Origin: Croceibacterium salegens
Lineage (GTDB): Bacteria > Pseudomonadota > Alphaproteobacteria > Sphingomonadales > Sphingomonadaceae
Length of the DNA stretch: 64,000 bases
NCBI RefSeq assembly: GCF_009827435.1
Contig: NZ_WTYM01000023.1
Location: 112,250-176,249 of the forward strand
Direction of reading: 5' to 3'
Below, one piece after another: positions 51,205 through 59,908 of the stretch (its first letter is position 1; each line of letters opens with the position of its first letter). The notes beneath the pieces were generated by a model. The model ran no database searches. It saw only the letters and a program-made list of their open reading frames with translations, and was not told where the DNA came from. The position numbers were made by a program, and so were the translations under genes.

Positions 51205-52310
51205 CGGCAGTGACGGCAATCGCGCTTTCGCAGGAGGAGGCGTTTGCCCGCATCCGCCTGCTGCGTTCGCCCAATATCGGCCCGGTCAGCTATGTCCAAC
51301 TCCTGCGCCGGTTCGGCTCAGCCGTCGAAACGCTCGATGCGCTGCCGGACCTCGCGAAGCGCGGCACCCGAGACTACCGACCGGCACCGCGTGAACGGAT
51401 CGAAACCGAGATCGCAGAGGTCCGTCGCGCCAGCGCGCGCTACCTGTTCCACGATTCTCCCGAATACCCGGCGCTGCTCGGGGAGACAGACGGCTCTCCG
51501 CCGATCCTGATCGTCAGGGGAGAAACAGCGCTGGCGGCAAAGCCTTGCGTCGCGATGGTCGGGGCGCGCAACGCCTCGGCGGCTGCAGTCAAGCTGGCGC
51601 GCGATTTCGCCGCCGCGCTGGCCGATGCCGGGTTCACCGTCGTTTCAGGCCTTGCGCGAGGCATCGACGGCGCGGCGCATCGCGGCGCCCTCTCGGCGAC
51701 CATCGGCGTCATCGCCAGCGGGATCGACATCGCCTCCCCTCCGCAGCACAACGAATTGCAGGAACAGGTCGCGCTGCAGGGCCTTCTTGTCGCCGAACAG
51801 CCGCCGGGGACCGAGCCGCGCGGTAGTCACTTTCCGAGCCGCAATCGCATCATCGCCGGCCTCGCGCTGGGCACGCTGGTGGTCGAGGCAGCGCCGAAGT
51901 CGGGCTCGCTCATCACCGCGCGTCTGGCCGGAGAGGCGGGCAGGGAGGTCATGGCGATCCCCGGCAGCCCGCTCGATGCCCGCGCGCAGGGCTGCAACAC
52001 GCTGATCCGCGAGGGGGCGGTGCTGGTGCAGGACCCCGGCGACGTGATCGAACTGCTTACCGGCTTCGACGGTACGCCTCGTTCGACTTTTCGCGACCCC
52101 GTGCAGGACATCGAAATCGATCCCGACGACTGGGCCGAAGCCGAGCCTGCCGATGTCGGCGCGTTGCTCACCACTGCCCCTGTGTCGGTCGACGAGCTTA
52201 TCCGTCAATCGGGCGCAAGTGCCGCCGAAGTGCAGATGGCCTTGCTCGAACTCGAAATCGGCGGCAGTCTCGTACGCCACGCCGGGGGGCGGGTAAGCCT
52301 GTCGTCCTGA
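51201..52310 (+). CDS. dprA: DNA-processing protein DprA
   Basis: A 369-residue protein that loads RecA on incoming single-stranded DNA during transformation. The N-terminal SAM-like region begins FARIRLLRSPNIGPVSY. The Rossmann core has VAMVGARNASAAAVKLARDF, VVSGLARGIDGAAHRGAL, FPSRNRIIAGLALGTLVVEA and AIPGSPLDARAQGCNTLI. A C-terminal winged-helix domain (about 300-365, PVSVDELIRQSGASAAEVQ) follows. Coupled to plsY by GTGA. DprA is widely kept even in species not known to be competent. Confidence 0.95.
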   Translation: MTAVTAIALSQEEAFARIRLLRSPNIGPVSYVQLLRRFGSAVETLDALPDLAKRGTRDYRPAPRERIETEIAEVRRASARYLFHDSPEYPALLGETDGSPPILIVRGETALAAKPCVAMVGARNASAAAVKLARDFAAALADAGFTVVSGLARGIDGAAHRGALSATIGVIASGIDIASPPQHNELQEQVALQGLLVAEQPPGTEPRGSHFPSRNRIIAGLALGTLVVEAAPKSGSLITARLAGEAGREVMAIPGSPLDARAQGCNTLIREGAVLVQDPGDVIELLTGFDGTPRSTFRDPVQDIEIDPDDWAEAEPADVGALLTTAPVSVDELIRQSGASAAEVQMALLELEIGGSLVRHAGGRVSLSS

Positions 52311-52362
52311 CCGTTGTCGGCAATGGCCACGGTCGGGCGAGGGAAACAGGGGAGGGCGAGCC

Positions 52363-53055
52363 ATGCAAATCACACCATCGCGGGAATTGAAGATCGGCGC
52401 CATCGTCGAGGGGACGCTCGAGGTGATTGAGCTCTGCAAGGTGCCGGTGGCGATCTTCATCATCGCGCTGACGATCATCAACGGCGTGGTCGCTTACTAC
52501 ACCGTCGAGAACACGGCGGTCCTGCAAGCCCTCGCCAAGTCCGGTATCAACTTCGTGGTCGGCGTGGTCGCTGCCTACCAATTGCTCGAGGCGCTGCTTC
52601 GCAAGACCGGCAACAAGCCGGCAGGCGGCGACGACGTGTTCCTCGCCTATTGCGGTCTTTCGGTGCTCTACACACTCGGGGTGCTGGCCGGTTTCATCCT
52701 GCTTATCCTTCCCGGACTGTTTGTGATGGCCCGGTGGATCATCGCCCAGCCGCTGCTGCTTTCCCGCCGCGGGGGCGTGGTGGATTCTCTCAAGGAAAGC
52801 TGGGAGCGCACGAGCGGCAGCGAATTCCCGATACTCGTCGCCATGCTGTCGCTGGTTTTCTCGCTGATCATCGTCTCGGCGCTCGCGGGTTACCTCTTCG
52901 AGCAGACCGACCCCATTGGCATCGGCATTTCCCAGCTCGCTGCGAGCTGCATGAGCGCGGTCTCGATGGCGATGGGCGTTGCGATCTTCCAGCAGATCGT
53001 CGTGGCGCGCGACAAGGCCAACGAAGGGAAGGTCGATCCGCGCATAGGTGCTTGA
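52363..53055 (+). CDS. Multi-pass membrane protein, paralogue A
   Basis: A 230-residue protein with about five or six hydrophobic segments, including VAIFIIALTIINGVVAYY, YTLGVLAGFILLILPGLFVM and ILVAMLSLVFSLIIVSALAG. The sequence ILPGLFVMARWIIAQPLLL followed by SLKESWERTSG resembles the glycerophosphodiesterase-membrane-domain/YciC-like family, whose role is unknown. A paralogue follows 56 bases downstream. Confidence 0.78.
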   Translation: MQITPSRELKIGAIVEGTLEVIELCKVPVAIFIIALTIINGVVAYYTVENTAVLQALAKSGINFVVGVVAAYQLLEALLRKTGNKPAGGDDVFLAYCGLSVLYTLGVLAGFILLILPGLFVMARWIIAQPLLLSRRGGVVDSLKESWERTSGSEFPILVAMLSLVFSLIIVSALAGYLFEQTDPIGIGISQLAASCMSAVSMAMGVAIFQQIVVARDKANEGKVDPRIGA

Positions 53056-53111
53056 CTATAAGGTGAAAACGGAGGCAGCTGGGCTTCTGAAATCAGCGGG
53101 GGCCGGGTCGC

Positions 53112-53852
53112 ATGGAAGACAAGATTTCCGTTGGCGAAGTCGTCAACGGTACATTCTCGGTCATCGGGGACAACCTTCGCGTAGTAGCCATCTACGTCAT
53201 AGGCATGACGCTCGGGACCTCGTTCCTGCAATGGATACTGAGGAATGCCGCACCCACATTGGCGCAGACCACGGCCATCCCGAAAGACCTGTTGGACTGG
53301 TTCGGCATTGGGGCAGGACTCAGCGGAATCGTTGTCGCTATCGCCGCTGTCGTTGCGCAATACCTGCTCTTGCAGGCCTTGCTGCGGCAACGTGGCTACC
53401 TTCCCGAAACGACGCGCTTTCGAATATTTTCCTACATCTTGATGATTGTTCTGCTGGCCCTGGCCAACGGCATCGGACTTATCTTGTTTGTCGTTCCGGG
53501 GCTCTTCCTGATGGCGCGCTGGTCCGCAGCTGTGGCGTTTCTGATCGCGGAGGACGGGCCGGTGTTCGAGGCCATGGGCTCGTCGTGGGACGCCGTGAGA
53601 GGCAACACCACTGCGATTGCCTTGGCTATCCTTGCAGGAATGATCATCTACTACATCGTCTTCGCAGGGTTCCTCGTCGCAGGCATGCGCGGGATCCTCA
53701 CTATGCAAGGCCTTGGCACTGACGGACTACTTTTCACTCTGGTAACCCAGTTCAGCTCGCTGGTGGTCGGAGTATTCAAGATGGCGCTCGGAATATGGGT
53801 CTATGGCCGGCTGCACGCTCCGGCTTCGCACCTACAAGATACTTTTTCCTGA
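53112..53852 (+). CDS. Multi-pass membrane protein, paralogue B
   Basis: A 246-residue paralogue of the preceding protein: FVVPGLFLMARWSAAVAFLI and then EAMGSSWDAVRGN match its ILPGLFVMARW and ESWERTSG segments. N-terminal ISVGEVVNGTFSVIGDNLRV is cytoplasmic. About six hydrophobic segments. Tandem duplication is evident, but similarity is confined mainly to the central motif. Function unknown. Confidence 0.78.
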   Translation: MEDKISVGEVVNGTFSVIGDNLRVVAIYVIGMTLGTSFLQWILRNAAPTLAQTTAIPKDLLDWFGIGAGLSGIVVAIAAVVAQYLLLQALLRQRGYLPETTRFRIFSYILMIVLLALANGIGLILFVVPGLFLMARWSAAVAFLIAEDGPVFEAMGSSWDAVRGNTTAIALAILAGMIIYYIVFAGFLVAGMRGILTMQGLGTDGLLFTLVTQFSSLVVGVFKMALGIWVYGRLHAPASHLQDTFS

Positions 53853-53925
53853 CCGCTTGACGAGATCGCCAATCCCGATTCACCCTCGCGCGTACGTATA
53901 CGCGTAGGGACTACCGTTCACAGAC

Positions 53926-56490
53926 ATGCAGCTTGTTATCGTTGAGTCGCCGGCAAAGGCGAAGACTATCGAGAAGTACCTCGGCAAGGACTACAAGGTC
54001 CTCGCCTCGTACGGTCACGTCCGCGACCTGCCGCCGAAGGACGGCTCGGTCCGCCCGGACGAGGCATTTGCGATGGACTGGGAGGTCTACGCCGACAAAC
54101 GCAACCGCGACCAGGTCAAGGCCATTGCCGACGCGGCGAAGAAGGCCGACCGCCTGATCCTCGCCACCGACCCCGATCGCGAGGGCGAGGCGATCTCGTG
54201 GCATGTGAAGGAACTGCTGGCCAGGAAGAAGGCGCTTCCGGCGGAGGTCGAGCGCGTGACCTTCAACGCCATCACCAAGGGTGCGGTGACCGAGGCCATG
54301 GAGCACCCCCGCGACCTCGACCAGGACCTGATCGACGCCTACCTCGCGCGCCGGGCGCTCGACTACCTGTTCGGATTCACCCTCTCGCCCGTGCTGTGGC
54401 GCAAGCTGCCGGGCGCCAAGAGCGCCGGCCGCGTGCAGTCGGTCGCGCTGCGCCTGATCGTCGACCGCGAGCGCGAAATCGAGGCCTTCAAGCCGCAGGA
54501 ATATTGGTCGGTCGCGGCGCAGATGGAGCACGACGGGACAGGTTTCGAGGCCCGGCTTGTCAAGTACGACGGCGGCAAGATCGACCGCCTGACGATTTCC
54601 GACAAGGGCACCGCCGAGGCGGCCAAGGCCGCCGTCGAAGCGGCGCGCTTCACCGTCGAGGAGGTCGAGGAAAAGCCGCTCACGCGCAATCCGGCGCCGC
54701 CGTTCACCACTTCAACGCTGCAACAGGAAGCCGCGCGCAAGCTGGGATTCTCGGCCAGTCACACGATGCGCTGCGCGCAGAACCTCTACGAAGCCGGCGC
54801 AATCACTTACATGCGTACCGACGGCGTGCAGATGGACGGCAGCGCGATCAGCGCCGTGCGCAAGGCCATCTCCGATCGGTACGACGGGCATTACCTCCCC
54901 GAAAAGCCGCGCTTCTACCAGACCAAGGCGAAGAACGCGCAGGAAGCGCACGAGGCGATCCGCCCGACCGATTTTTCCCGCGACCGCGCCGGTGCAGGTG
55001 ACGAGGCCAAGCTCTACGACCTCATCTTCAAGCGCGCGATGGCGAGCCAGATGGCCGGTGCCCGGCTCGAGCGGACGACGGTAACCCTGCGTGACCCCAC
55101 CGGTCGCCACGAGCTACGCGCCACCGGGCAGGTGGTGAAGTTCCCCGGCTTCCTCGCGGTCTACGAGGAAGGCCGCGACCAGAAGGCGGACGATGACGAG
55201 GATTCGGGTCTGCTGCCGCTGATGCGCCAGGGCGATTCACCGGCCAAGAAGGACGTCACCGCCACCCAGCACTTCACCCAGCCGCCGCCGCGCTTCTCCG
55301 AAGCGAGCCTGGTCAAGCGCATGGAAGAGCTCGGCATCGGCCGGCCCTCGACCTACGCCTCGACCATCCAGACGCTGCGCGACCGCGAATACGTGCGGAT
55401 GGAGAAGAACCGCTTCTTCGCCGAGGACTCAGGCCGCCTGCTGACTGCCTTCCTCGAACGCTTCTTCGAACGCTACGTCGCCTACGAGTTCACCGCCGGG
55501 ATGGAGGAAGAACTCGACGACGTTTCGGGTGGTCGCGAAGAATGGAAGTCGCTTCTCGACGCGTTCTGGCGCGACTTCAAGCCGAAGAGCGACGAGGTGA
55601 TGGAGCGCAAGCCGTCCGAAGTCACTGAAGTGCTCGACGAGTTCCTGTCCGACTACCTGTTCCCGGCGCAGGCCGACGGCAGCGATCCGCGCGCCTGTCC
55701 GAAGTGCATCGCCGAGGGGCGCAAGGGCGGCCACCTGTCGCTGCGGGGCGGCCGTTTCGGCGCCTTCGTCGCCTGCGCCAATTACCCGGAATGCAACTTT
55801 CGCCGGAAATTTGGCCAACCGGGCGAGAACGGCGAGAGCGACGACGAGCGTATGGGCAACGATCCCGAGACCGGCCTGCCGGTCGAGCGCAAGGTCGGCC
55901 GTTTCGGACCCTACGTCCAGCTCGGCGAGGGCAAGGAGGCGAAGCGCGCGAGCATTCCCAAGGACCTGCCCGACTTCGATCTCGAATGGGCGCTCAAGCT
56001 GTTGGCATTGCCGCGGATCGTCGGAACGCATCCAGAAACGGGCCTGGAAATCGAAGCCAATATAGGCCGTTACGGCCCGTACCTCCGTCACGACGGCAAG
56101 TACGGCAAGCTGCAGGGCACGCGCGAGGTGTTCGAGGTTGGCATGAACCGCGCGGTCGACATCCTAGCCCAGGCCGCCAACCGCGGCGCGGGCGGGGGGC
56201 GCGCCAAGGCGGAGCCGATCAAGACGCTCGGAACGCACCCTACCAGCGGTGGCGAGATCAAGGTCATGCCGGGCCGCTATGGTCCCTACGTCACCGACGG
56301 CACCACCAACGCCACGATCCCGCGCGACGTGAAGCCCGAGGACGTGACGGAGGAGCAGGCCATCGCCCTGATCGATGCCCGCGCTGCCAAGGGACCGGCC
56401 ACAAAGAAGAAGGGTGCGAAGAAGAAAGCTGCGGCCAAGAAGCCGGCCGCAAAAAAGAAGGCTCCGGCCAAGAAAGCCAAGGCGGACTGA
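53926..56490 (+). CDS. topA: DNA topoisomerase I
   Basis: An 854-residue type IA topoisomerase that relaxes negative supercoils. The TOPRIM domain starts QLVIVESPAKAKTIEKYLG and has LILATDPDREGEAISWHV. The catalytic Tyr is in AGAITYMRTDGVQM (about residue 295). RPSTYASTIQTLRDREYV is in the gate region. A zinc-ribbon-like segment (ACPKCIAEGRKGGHLSLRGG, then CANYPEC) is followed by RFGPYVQLGEGKEAKRASIP repeats. The tail is Lys/Ala-rich (KKKGAKKKAAAKK-type), typical of high-GC alphaproteobacteria. An inverted repeat CGCGTA/TACGCG lies at 53889-53904, 22 bases before the start. Confidence 0.96.
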   Translation: MQLVIVESPAKAKTIEKYLGKDYKVLASYGHVRDLPPKDGSVRPDEAFAMDWEVYADKRNRDQVKAIADAAKKADRLILATDPDREGEAISWHVKELLARKKALPAEVERVTFNAITKGAVTEAMEHPRDLDQDLIDAYLARRALDYLFGFTLSPVLWRKLPGAKSAGRVQSVALRLIVDREREIEAFKPQEYWSVAAQMEHDGTGFEARLVKYDGGKIDRLTISDKGTAEAAKAAVEAARFTVEEVEEKPLTRNPAPPFTTSTLQQEAARKLGFSASHTMRCAQNLYEAGAITYMRTDGVQMDGSAISAVRKAISDRYDGHYLPEKPRFYQTKAKNAQEAHEAIRPTDFSRDRAGAGDEAKLYDLIFKRAMASQMAGARLERTTVTLRDPTGRHELRATGQVVKFPGFLAVYEEGRDQKADDDEDSGLLPLMRQGDSPAKKDVTATQHFTQPPPRFSEASLVKRMEELGIGRPSTYASTIQTLRDREYVRMEKNRFFAEDSGRLLTAFLERFFERYVAYEFTAGMEEELDDVSGGREEWKSLLDAFWRDFKPKSDEVMERKPSEVTEVLDEFLSDYLFPAQADGSDPRACPKCIAEGRKGGHLSLRGGRFGAFVACANYPECNFRRKFGQPGENGESDDERMGNDPETGLPVERKVGRFGPYVQLGEGKEAKRASIPKDLPDFDLEWALKLLALPRIVGTHPETGLEIEANIGRYGPYLRHDGKYGKLQGTREVFEVGMNRAVDILAQAANRGAGGGRAKAEPIKTLGTHPTSGGEIKVMPGRYGPYVTDGTTNATIPRDVKPEDVTEEQAIALIDARAAKGPATKKKGAKKKAAAKKPAAKKKAPAKKAKAD

Positions 56491-56672
56491 TGGCCAAGGA
56501 CCATTTCGAGCGGCACAAGCAGCCGTGGAAGGCCGACGAAGCCGGCCAGCTCCGCGTGCTTGCGGGTAAGGGCAAGGGATTGAAAGAGATAGCCAAATCC
56601 CTCAATCGCAGCGAAGAATCGACCAAGGATTTCGCCAAGAAGAACGGGATCGAGATCGCCAAGAAGCGATAG
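56490..56672 (+). CDS. Small basic helical protein coupled to topA
   Basis: A 60-residue, Lys-rich protein whose ATG shares a base with the topA stop (TGATG at 56488-56492). The middle reads LRVLAGKGKGLKEIAKSLNR followed by SEESTKDFAKKNGIEI, which looks like a helix-turn-helix or three-helix DNA-binding unit. Translational coupling suggests a role linked to topoisomerase or DNA binding; family not recognised. Confidence 0.65.
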   Translation: MAKDHFERHKQPWKADEAGQLRVLAGKGKGLKEIAKSLNRSEESTKDFAKKNGIEIAKKR

Positions 56673-56676
56673 CGGC

Positions 56677-58272
56677 CTACAGCAACCACCGGATCGGCAG
56701 CTTCGAGAGAATCCATACAAGCATACGTGACACCGCTGTGGTGTCGGGTTCGGTGGTGGTCGACAGTGGCCGGCCGTCGTGCTGCGTGGTCCACACAGTC
56801 TCGCCGGCATCGTTCAGCGAAACCGCGTAGGTCTTCTCGGCCAGGTTGCGGTCCAGCGCCTGTTTCAGGCGCCCGGCCAGTGCGGGTGAGTGGATGAGGA
56901 AGCCCATCTCGCAGTTGAGAACGGCGCTGCGCGGGTCGATATTGAACGATCCGACGAAGAGTTCCTTGCCATCCACGGCGAAGGTCTTGGCGTGGACGCT
57001 CTCGCCGCCGCCGCTGAAGCGCGTCGTGGCAAAGTCGCGTGCGTTGGTCTTCTCCTCGCCTTGCCGCTTGGCCTCGTAGAGTCTTACGCCAGCTCGCAAC
57101 AGCGGAACGCGCGACGGATAGTACCCCGCGTGGACCATCGGTACGTCGGTGACGGCATAGCCGTTGGTCACGACCCGGGTCGCGACTCCTTTTCGCGCCA
57201 GGCCGACAAGTATATCCAGGCCCCTGTCGCCAGGAACGAAATAGCCGGAGACGAGGTCGAGACTCTTGGTCGACTTGCCAACGATTCGGGCGATCTGTTC
57301 GACCAGCAAGTCCTCGTGTCGGACCTTGCCAAGCGCCTTGTCGGGGTTGTCCGACAGCAGGTCTATCGTCGAGGTCGTAAGGAGGTCTTCCGCCGGCTGC
57401 GTCGTAAGGGTCTGGATCAGTTCATTTGCCGCCTTGCGGTATCCCTCAGCCTTTGCGGTATCGACATGGTGCAGCGTGCGATACTCCTCGATCGCCCCCA
57501 TCGGAGCGCGAGCAAGGATCAGTTCCGCCGGGTAGGCCGGCTCGCTGTTCCAGTAGGTTTCGAATTCCCGCGAAACCTCCGGGACGATCGCTCCCAACGC
57601 GAGCGCATCGATATCGATGAACAGGTTCGCGTCTCCCGCCCCGAAGTAGACATCGCCGACATTGCGCCCTCCCACCACCGTCACCATCCCGTCCACCGTC
57701 AGCGACTTGTTGTGCATGCGGCGATTGAGGCGGGGAAAGTCGAACAGGTAGTTGAGGGGGCGGGCCGCGCGGATCGTCAGCGGGTTGAAGATCCGCACGG
57801 CGATGTTGGGATGCGAGTTCACCGCGGCCCACATCGCATCGAGTCCGGCGGTGGGATTGTCGTCGATCAGGAGGCGGACGCGCACCCCGCGATCCGCTGC
57901 AGCGATGATCTCTTCGAGCATGACACGGCCGGCAAGGTCGCCTTCCCAGATGTAGTATTGCGCATCGATGGTGCCCTGTGCGCGGCGTATCAGCGCCAGG
58001 CGCCCCGAAATCGCCAGCAGGCCCGTGTCGAGCAGCATCACGTAGCTTTCGCCTTCGCCGCCGGCTTCGGCCATCTCCCGCAGGGCGGGAAAACTGGTCG
58101 AGGCGGCCGGAACCGGCAGGTCTTCGGGGAAATTCTCGCGTGCGGGCAGGGGGAACAGCAGCTTCAGTGCGATCGCTGCAACCCCCAGCACCAGGAAGGT
58201 CGACAGAAGTAGCGTCATCGCCTGTTTCACCCGCTTCCGCCACATTGAGGCAGTGGCGTAGGACGACTGCAT
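56677..58272 (-). CDS. Phospholipase D-family protein (cardiolipin synthase-like)
   Basis: A 531-residue envelope protein with an N-terminal membrane anchor (TLLLSTFLVLGVAAIALKLL). Two HKD motifs are intact: MHNKSLTVDGMVTVVGGRN (first, about 200) and VHAKTFAVDGKELFVGSFN (second, about 430). The second domain also has DLVSGYFVPGDRGLDIL. Domain layout and length fit the ClsC/YmdC-type cardiolipin synthase group rather than ClsA. It probably works on phosphatidylglycerol or phosphatidylethanolamine at the periplasmic face; substrate is inferred. Convergent with topA, 4 bases after the small protein. Confidence 0.87.
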   Translation of the reverse strand: MQSSYATASMWRKRVKQAMTLLLSTFLVLGVAAIALKLLFPLPARENFPEDLPVPAASTSFPALREMAEAGGEGESYVMLLDTGLLAISGRLALIRRAQGTIDAQYYIWEGDLAGRVMLEEIIAAADRGVRVRLLIDDNPTAGLDAMWAAVNSHPNIAVRIFNPLTIRAARPLNYLFDFPRLNRRMHNKSLTVDGMVTVVGGRNVGDVYFGAGDANLFIDIDALALGAIVPEVSREFETYWNSEPAYPAELILARAPMGAIEEYRTLHHVDTAKAEGYRKAANELIQTLTTQPAEDLLTTSTIDLLSDNPDKALGKVRHEDLLVEQIARIVGKSTKSLDLVSGYFVPGDRGLDILVGLARKGVATRVVTNGYAVTDVPMVHAGYYPSRVPLLRAGVRLYEAKRQGEEKTNARDFATTRFSGGGESVHAKTFAVDGKELFVGSFNIDPRSAVLNCEMGFLIHSPALAGRLKQALDRNLAEKTYAVSLNDAGETVWTTQHDGRPLSTTTEPDTTAVSRMLVWILSKLPIRWLL

Positions 58273-58311
58273 TGACGACGCACTCCGAATGAACCCGGAG
58301 TAGCTCCCAAC

Positions 58312-59211
58312 CTAACGCACCCAGTCGAGCCCGATCTCTTCGTAGATTTCGCGGCTCTCGGCCCAGTTCTCGTCGACCTTCACGTGCAGGAACAGGTGGA
58401 CCTTCTGGCCGAGGATCTCGGACAGTTCCTTGCGCGCAGCCTCGCCGATGGCCTTGATCCGGCTGCCGCCCTTGCCGAGCACGATGGCCCGCTGGGTGTC
58501 GCGACCGACGACGATCTGCTGGCGGATCTCGACGCTGCCGTCCTTGCGCTGGGTATAGGCCTCTGGCCGCACAGCGCTGTCGTAGGGCAGTTCTTCGCGC
58601 AGCTGGTTGTAGAGCTGCTCGCGAGTGATTTCGGCAGCCAGGAGGCGCTCGCTGGCGTCCGAGACCTGGTCTTCGGGGTAATGCCAGGGTCCCTCGGGCA
58701 TCAGCGCGGCAAGGTGCGCCTTGAGTTCTGGCACCCCGTCGCCGCTCAGCGCAGAGACGAAGAACACCTCGTCGAAATTGACCTTGCCGGTCAGGTCCTG
58801 CGCGAGGACCAGCAGGTCCTCCTTCACGGCAGCATCGACCTTGTTGAGCACTAGCAGCTTGCGCTCGGGCCGGGAGGCGAGGGTTTCAAGCAACGGCTCG
58901 AGCTCGTGGCAGCGCCGCTTGACGCTGTCGACCACCAGCAGGATGGCATCGGCCGACTCGGCGCCTTCCCATGCGGCGCTGACCATGGCCCGGTCGAGAC
59001 GGCGGCGCGGTGCAAAGATGCCCGGCGTGTCGGCGAGGATGATCTGCACTTCGCCGGCCAGCGCGATGCCGAGCAGGCGGGCGCGAGTGGTCTGCGCCTT
59101 GGAGGAGACGATCGCCACCTTCTGACCGACGAGCGCGTTGGTGAGCGTCGACTTGCCGGCGTTCGGCGCACCGATCACCGCCACCACGCCGCAGCGGGTC
59201 TGTTCGCTCAT
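58312..59211 (-). CDS. era: GTPase Era
   Basis: A 299-residue GTPase required for 16S rRNA maturation and 30S assembly. G1 is VIGAPNAGKSTLTNALVG, G3 lies in ILADTPGIFAP, and G4 is LLVLNKVDAAVKED. The C-terminal KH domain has VLGKGGSRIKAIGEAARKEL. Part of the lepB-rnc-era operon on the minus strand, the usual proteobacterial order. The 28-base gap to rnc contains a repeat element. Confidence 0.96.
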   Translation of the reverse strand: MSEQTRCGVVAVIGAPNAGKSTLTNALVGQKVAIVSSKAQTTRARLLGIALAGEVQIILADTPGIFAPRRRLDRAMVSAAWEGAESADAILLVVDSVKRRCHELEPLLETLASRPERKLLVLNKVDAAVKEDLLVLAQDLTGKVNFDEVFFVSALSGDGVPELKAHLAALMPEGPWHYPEDQVSDASERLLAAEITREQLYNQLREELPYDSAVRPEAYTQRKDGSVEIRQQIVVGRDTQRAIVLGKGGSRIKAIGEAARKELSEILGQKVHLFLHVKVDENWAESREIYEEIGLDWVR

Positions 59212-59220
59212 TTCCGTTCA

Positions 59221-59239
59221 CCCTGAGCTTGTCGAAGGG
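59221..59239. repeat. Dispersed imperfect-palindrome repeat between rnc and era
   Basis: The 19-base sequence CCCTGAGCTTGTCGAAGGG, with CCCT/AGGG ends, fills the rnc-era gap. Elements with this core are, from my general knowledge, scattered in intergenic positions of many sphingomonad genomes. Only one copy was seen in this window. It is transcribed within the operon and can form a short hairpin. Confidence 0.6.
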
Positions 59240-59908
59240 TCATCCGTACGTCTCCATGAAGGCCCGCGCCGCAGCGGTTTCGGCATCCTGCTTGCTTCCC
59301 GCGGTGGCCTCGACCGCGCCGACGTTGTGCACGCTCACCCGGACGGTGAATTTCGACGCGTGGTCGGGGCCGGAGCGCCCGACGAGCATGTATTCAGGCG
59401 GCTTGCGGCGATTGCCCGCGGCCCATTCCTGCAGCGCGCTCTTGGGATGCTTGGCGCGGCCAGCGCCGCCCGTCATTTCCTGCTCCCAGATCGAATGCAC
59501 CACGGTGCGGGTCGCTTCGAACCCGTTTTCGAGGAAGCTCGCGCCGAGCAGCGCCTCCATCACGTCGCCGAGGATGTTGTCGCTGTCGTCGCCGCCGTCG
59601 TCGCGCGCCTGCTTGCCGAGCCTGAGGTGCTGCGGAACGCCGATGGAGCGGGCGACCCGCGCGCAGGCGCCACGGCTGACCAGCGCGTTGAGGCGCTGCG
59701 CCAGCTCGCCCTCGCTGCCATCGTTATGCCGGTAGAGCCATTCGCTCACGGCAAGTCCGAGCACGCGGTCGCCGAGAAATTCCAGTCGCTGGTAATCGCG
59801 CGCCGCCCCGGTGCTGCCGTGGGTCAGCGCTTCGAGCCAGAGCGCCTCGTCGCCGACCTTCCAGCCGATTCCTTCGAGCCACTTGCGCGTTTCGGCCAGT
59901 CCGCTCAA
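59240..59908 (-). CDS. rnc: Ribonuclease III
   Basis: A 222-residue double-stranded RNA endonuclease for rRNA and mRNA processing. The signature QRLEFLGDRVLGLAVSEWLY carries catalytic Glu and Asp; LGDVMEALLGASFLENG supplies the other acidic residues. The C-terminal dsRNA-binding domain is about 155-222 (PKSALQEWAAGNRRKPPEY, AGSKQDAETAAARAFM). Start TTG 59908 overlaps the lepB stop (TTGA); the longer frame to 59950 would overlap lepB further with no ribosome site. Confidence 0.95.
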   Translation of the reverse strand: MSGLAETRKWLEGIGWKVGDEALWLEALTHGSTGAARDYQRLEFLGDRVLGLAVSEWLYRHNDGSEGELAQRLNALVSRGACARVARSIGVPQHLRLGKQARDDGGDDSDNILGDVMEALLGASFLENGFEATRTVVHSIWEQEMTGGAGRAKHPKSALQEWAAGNRRKPPEYMLVGRSGPDHASKFTVRVSVHNVGAVEATAGSKQDAETAAARAFMETYG

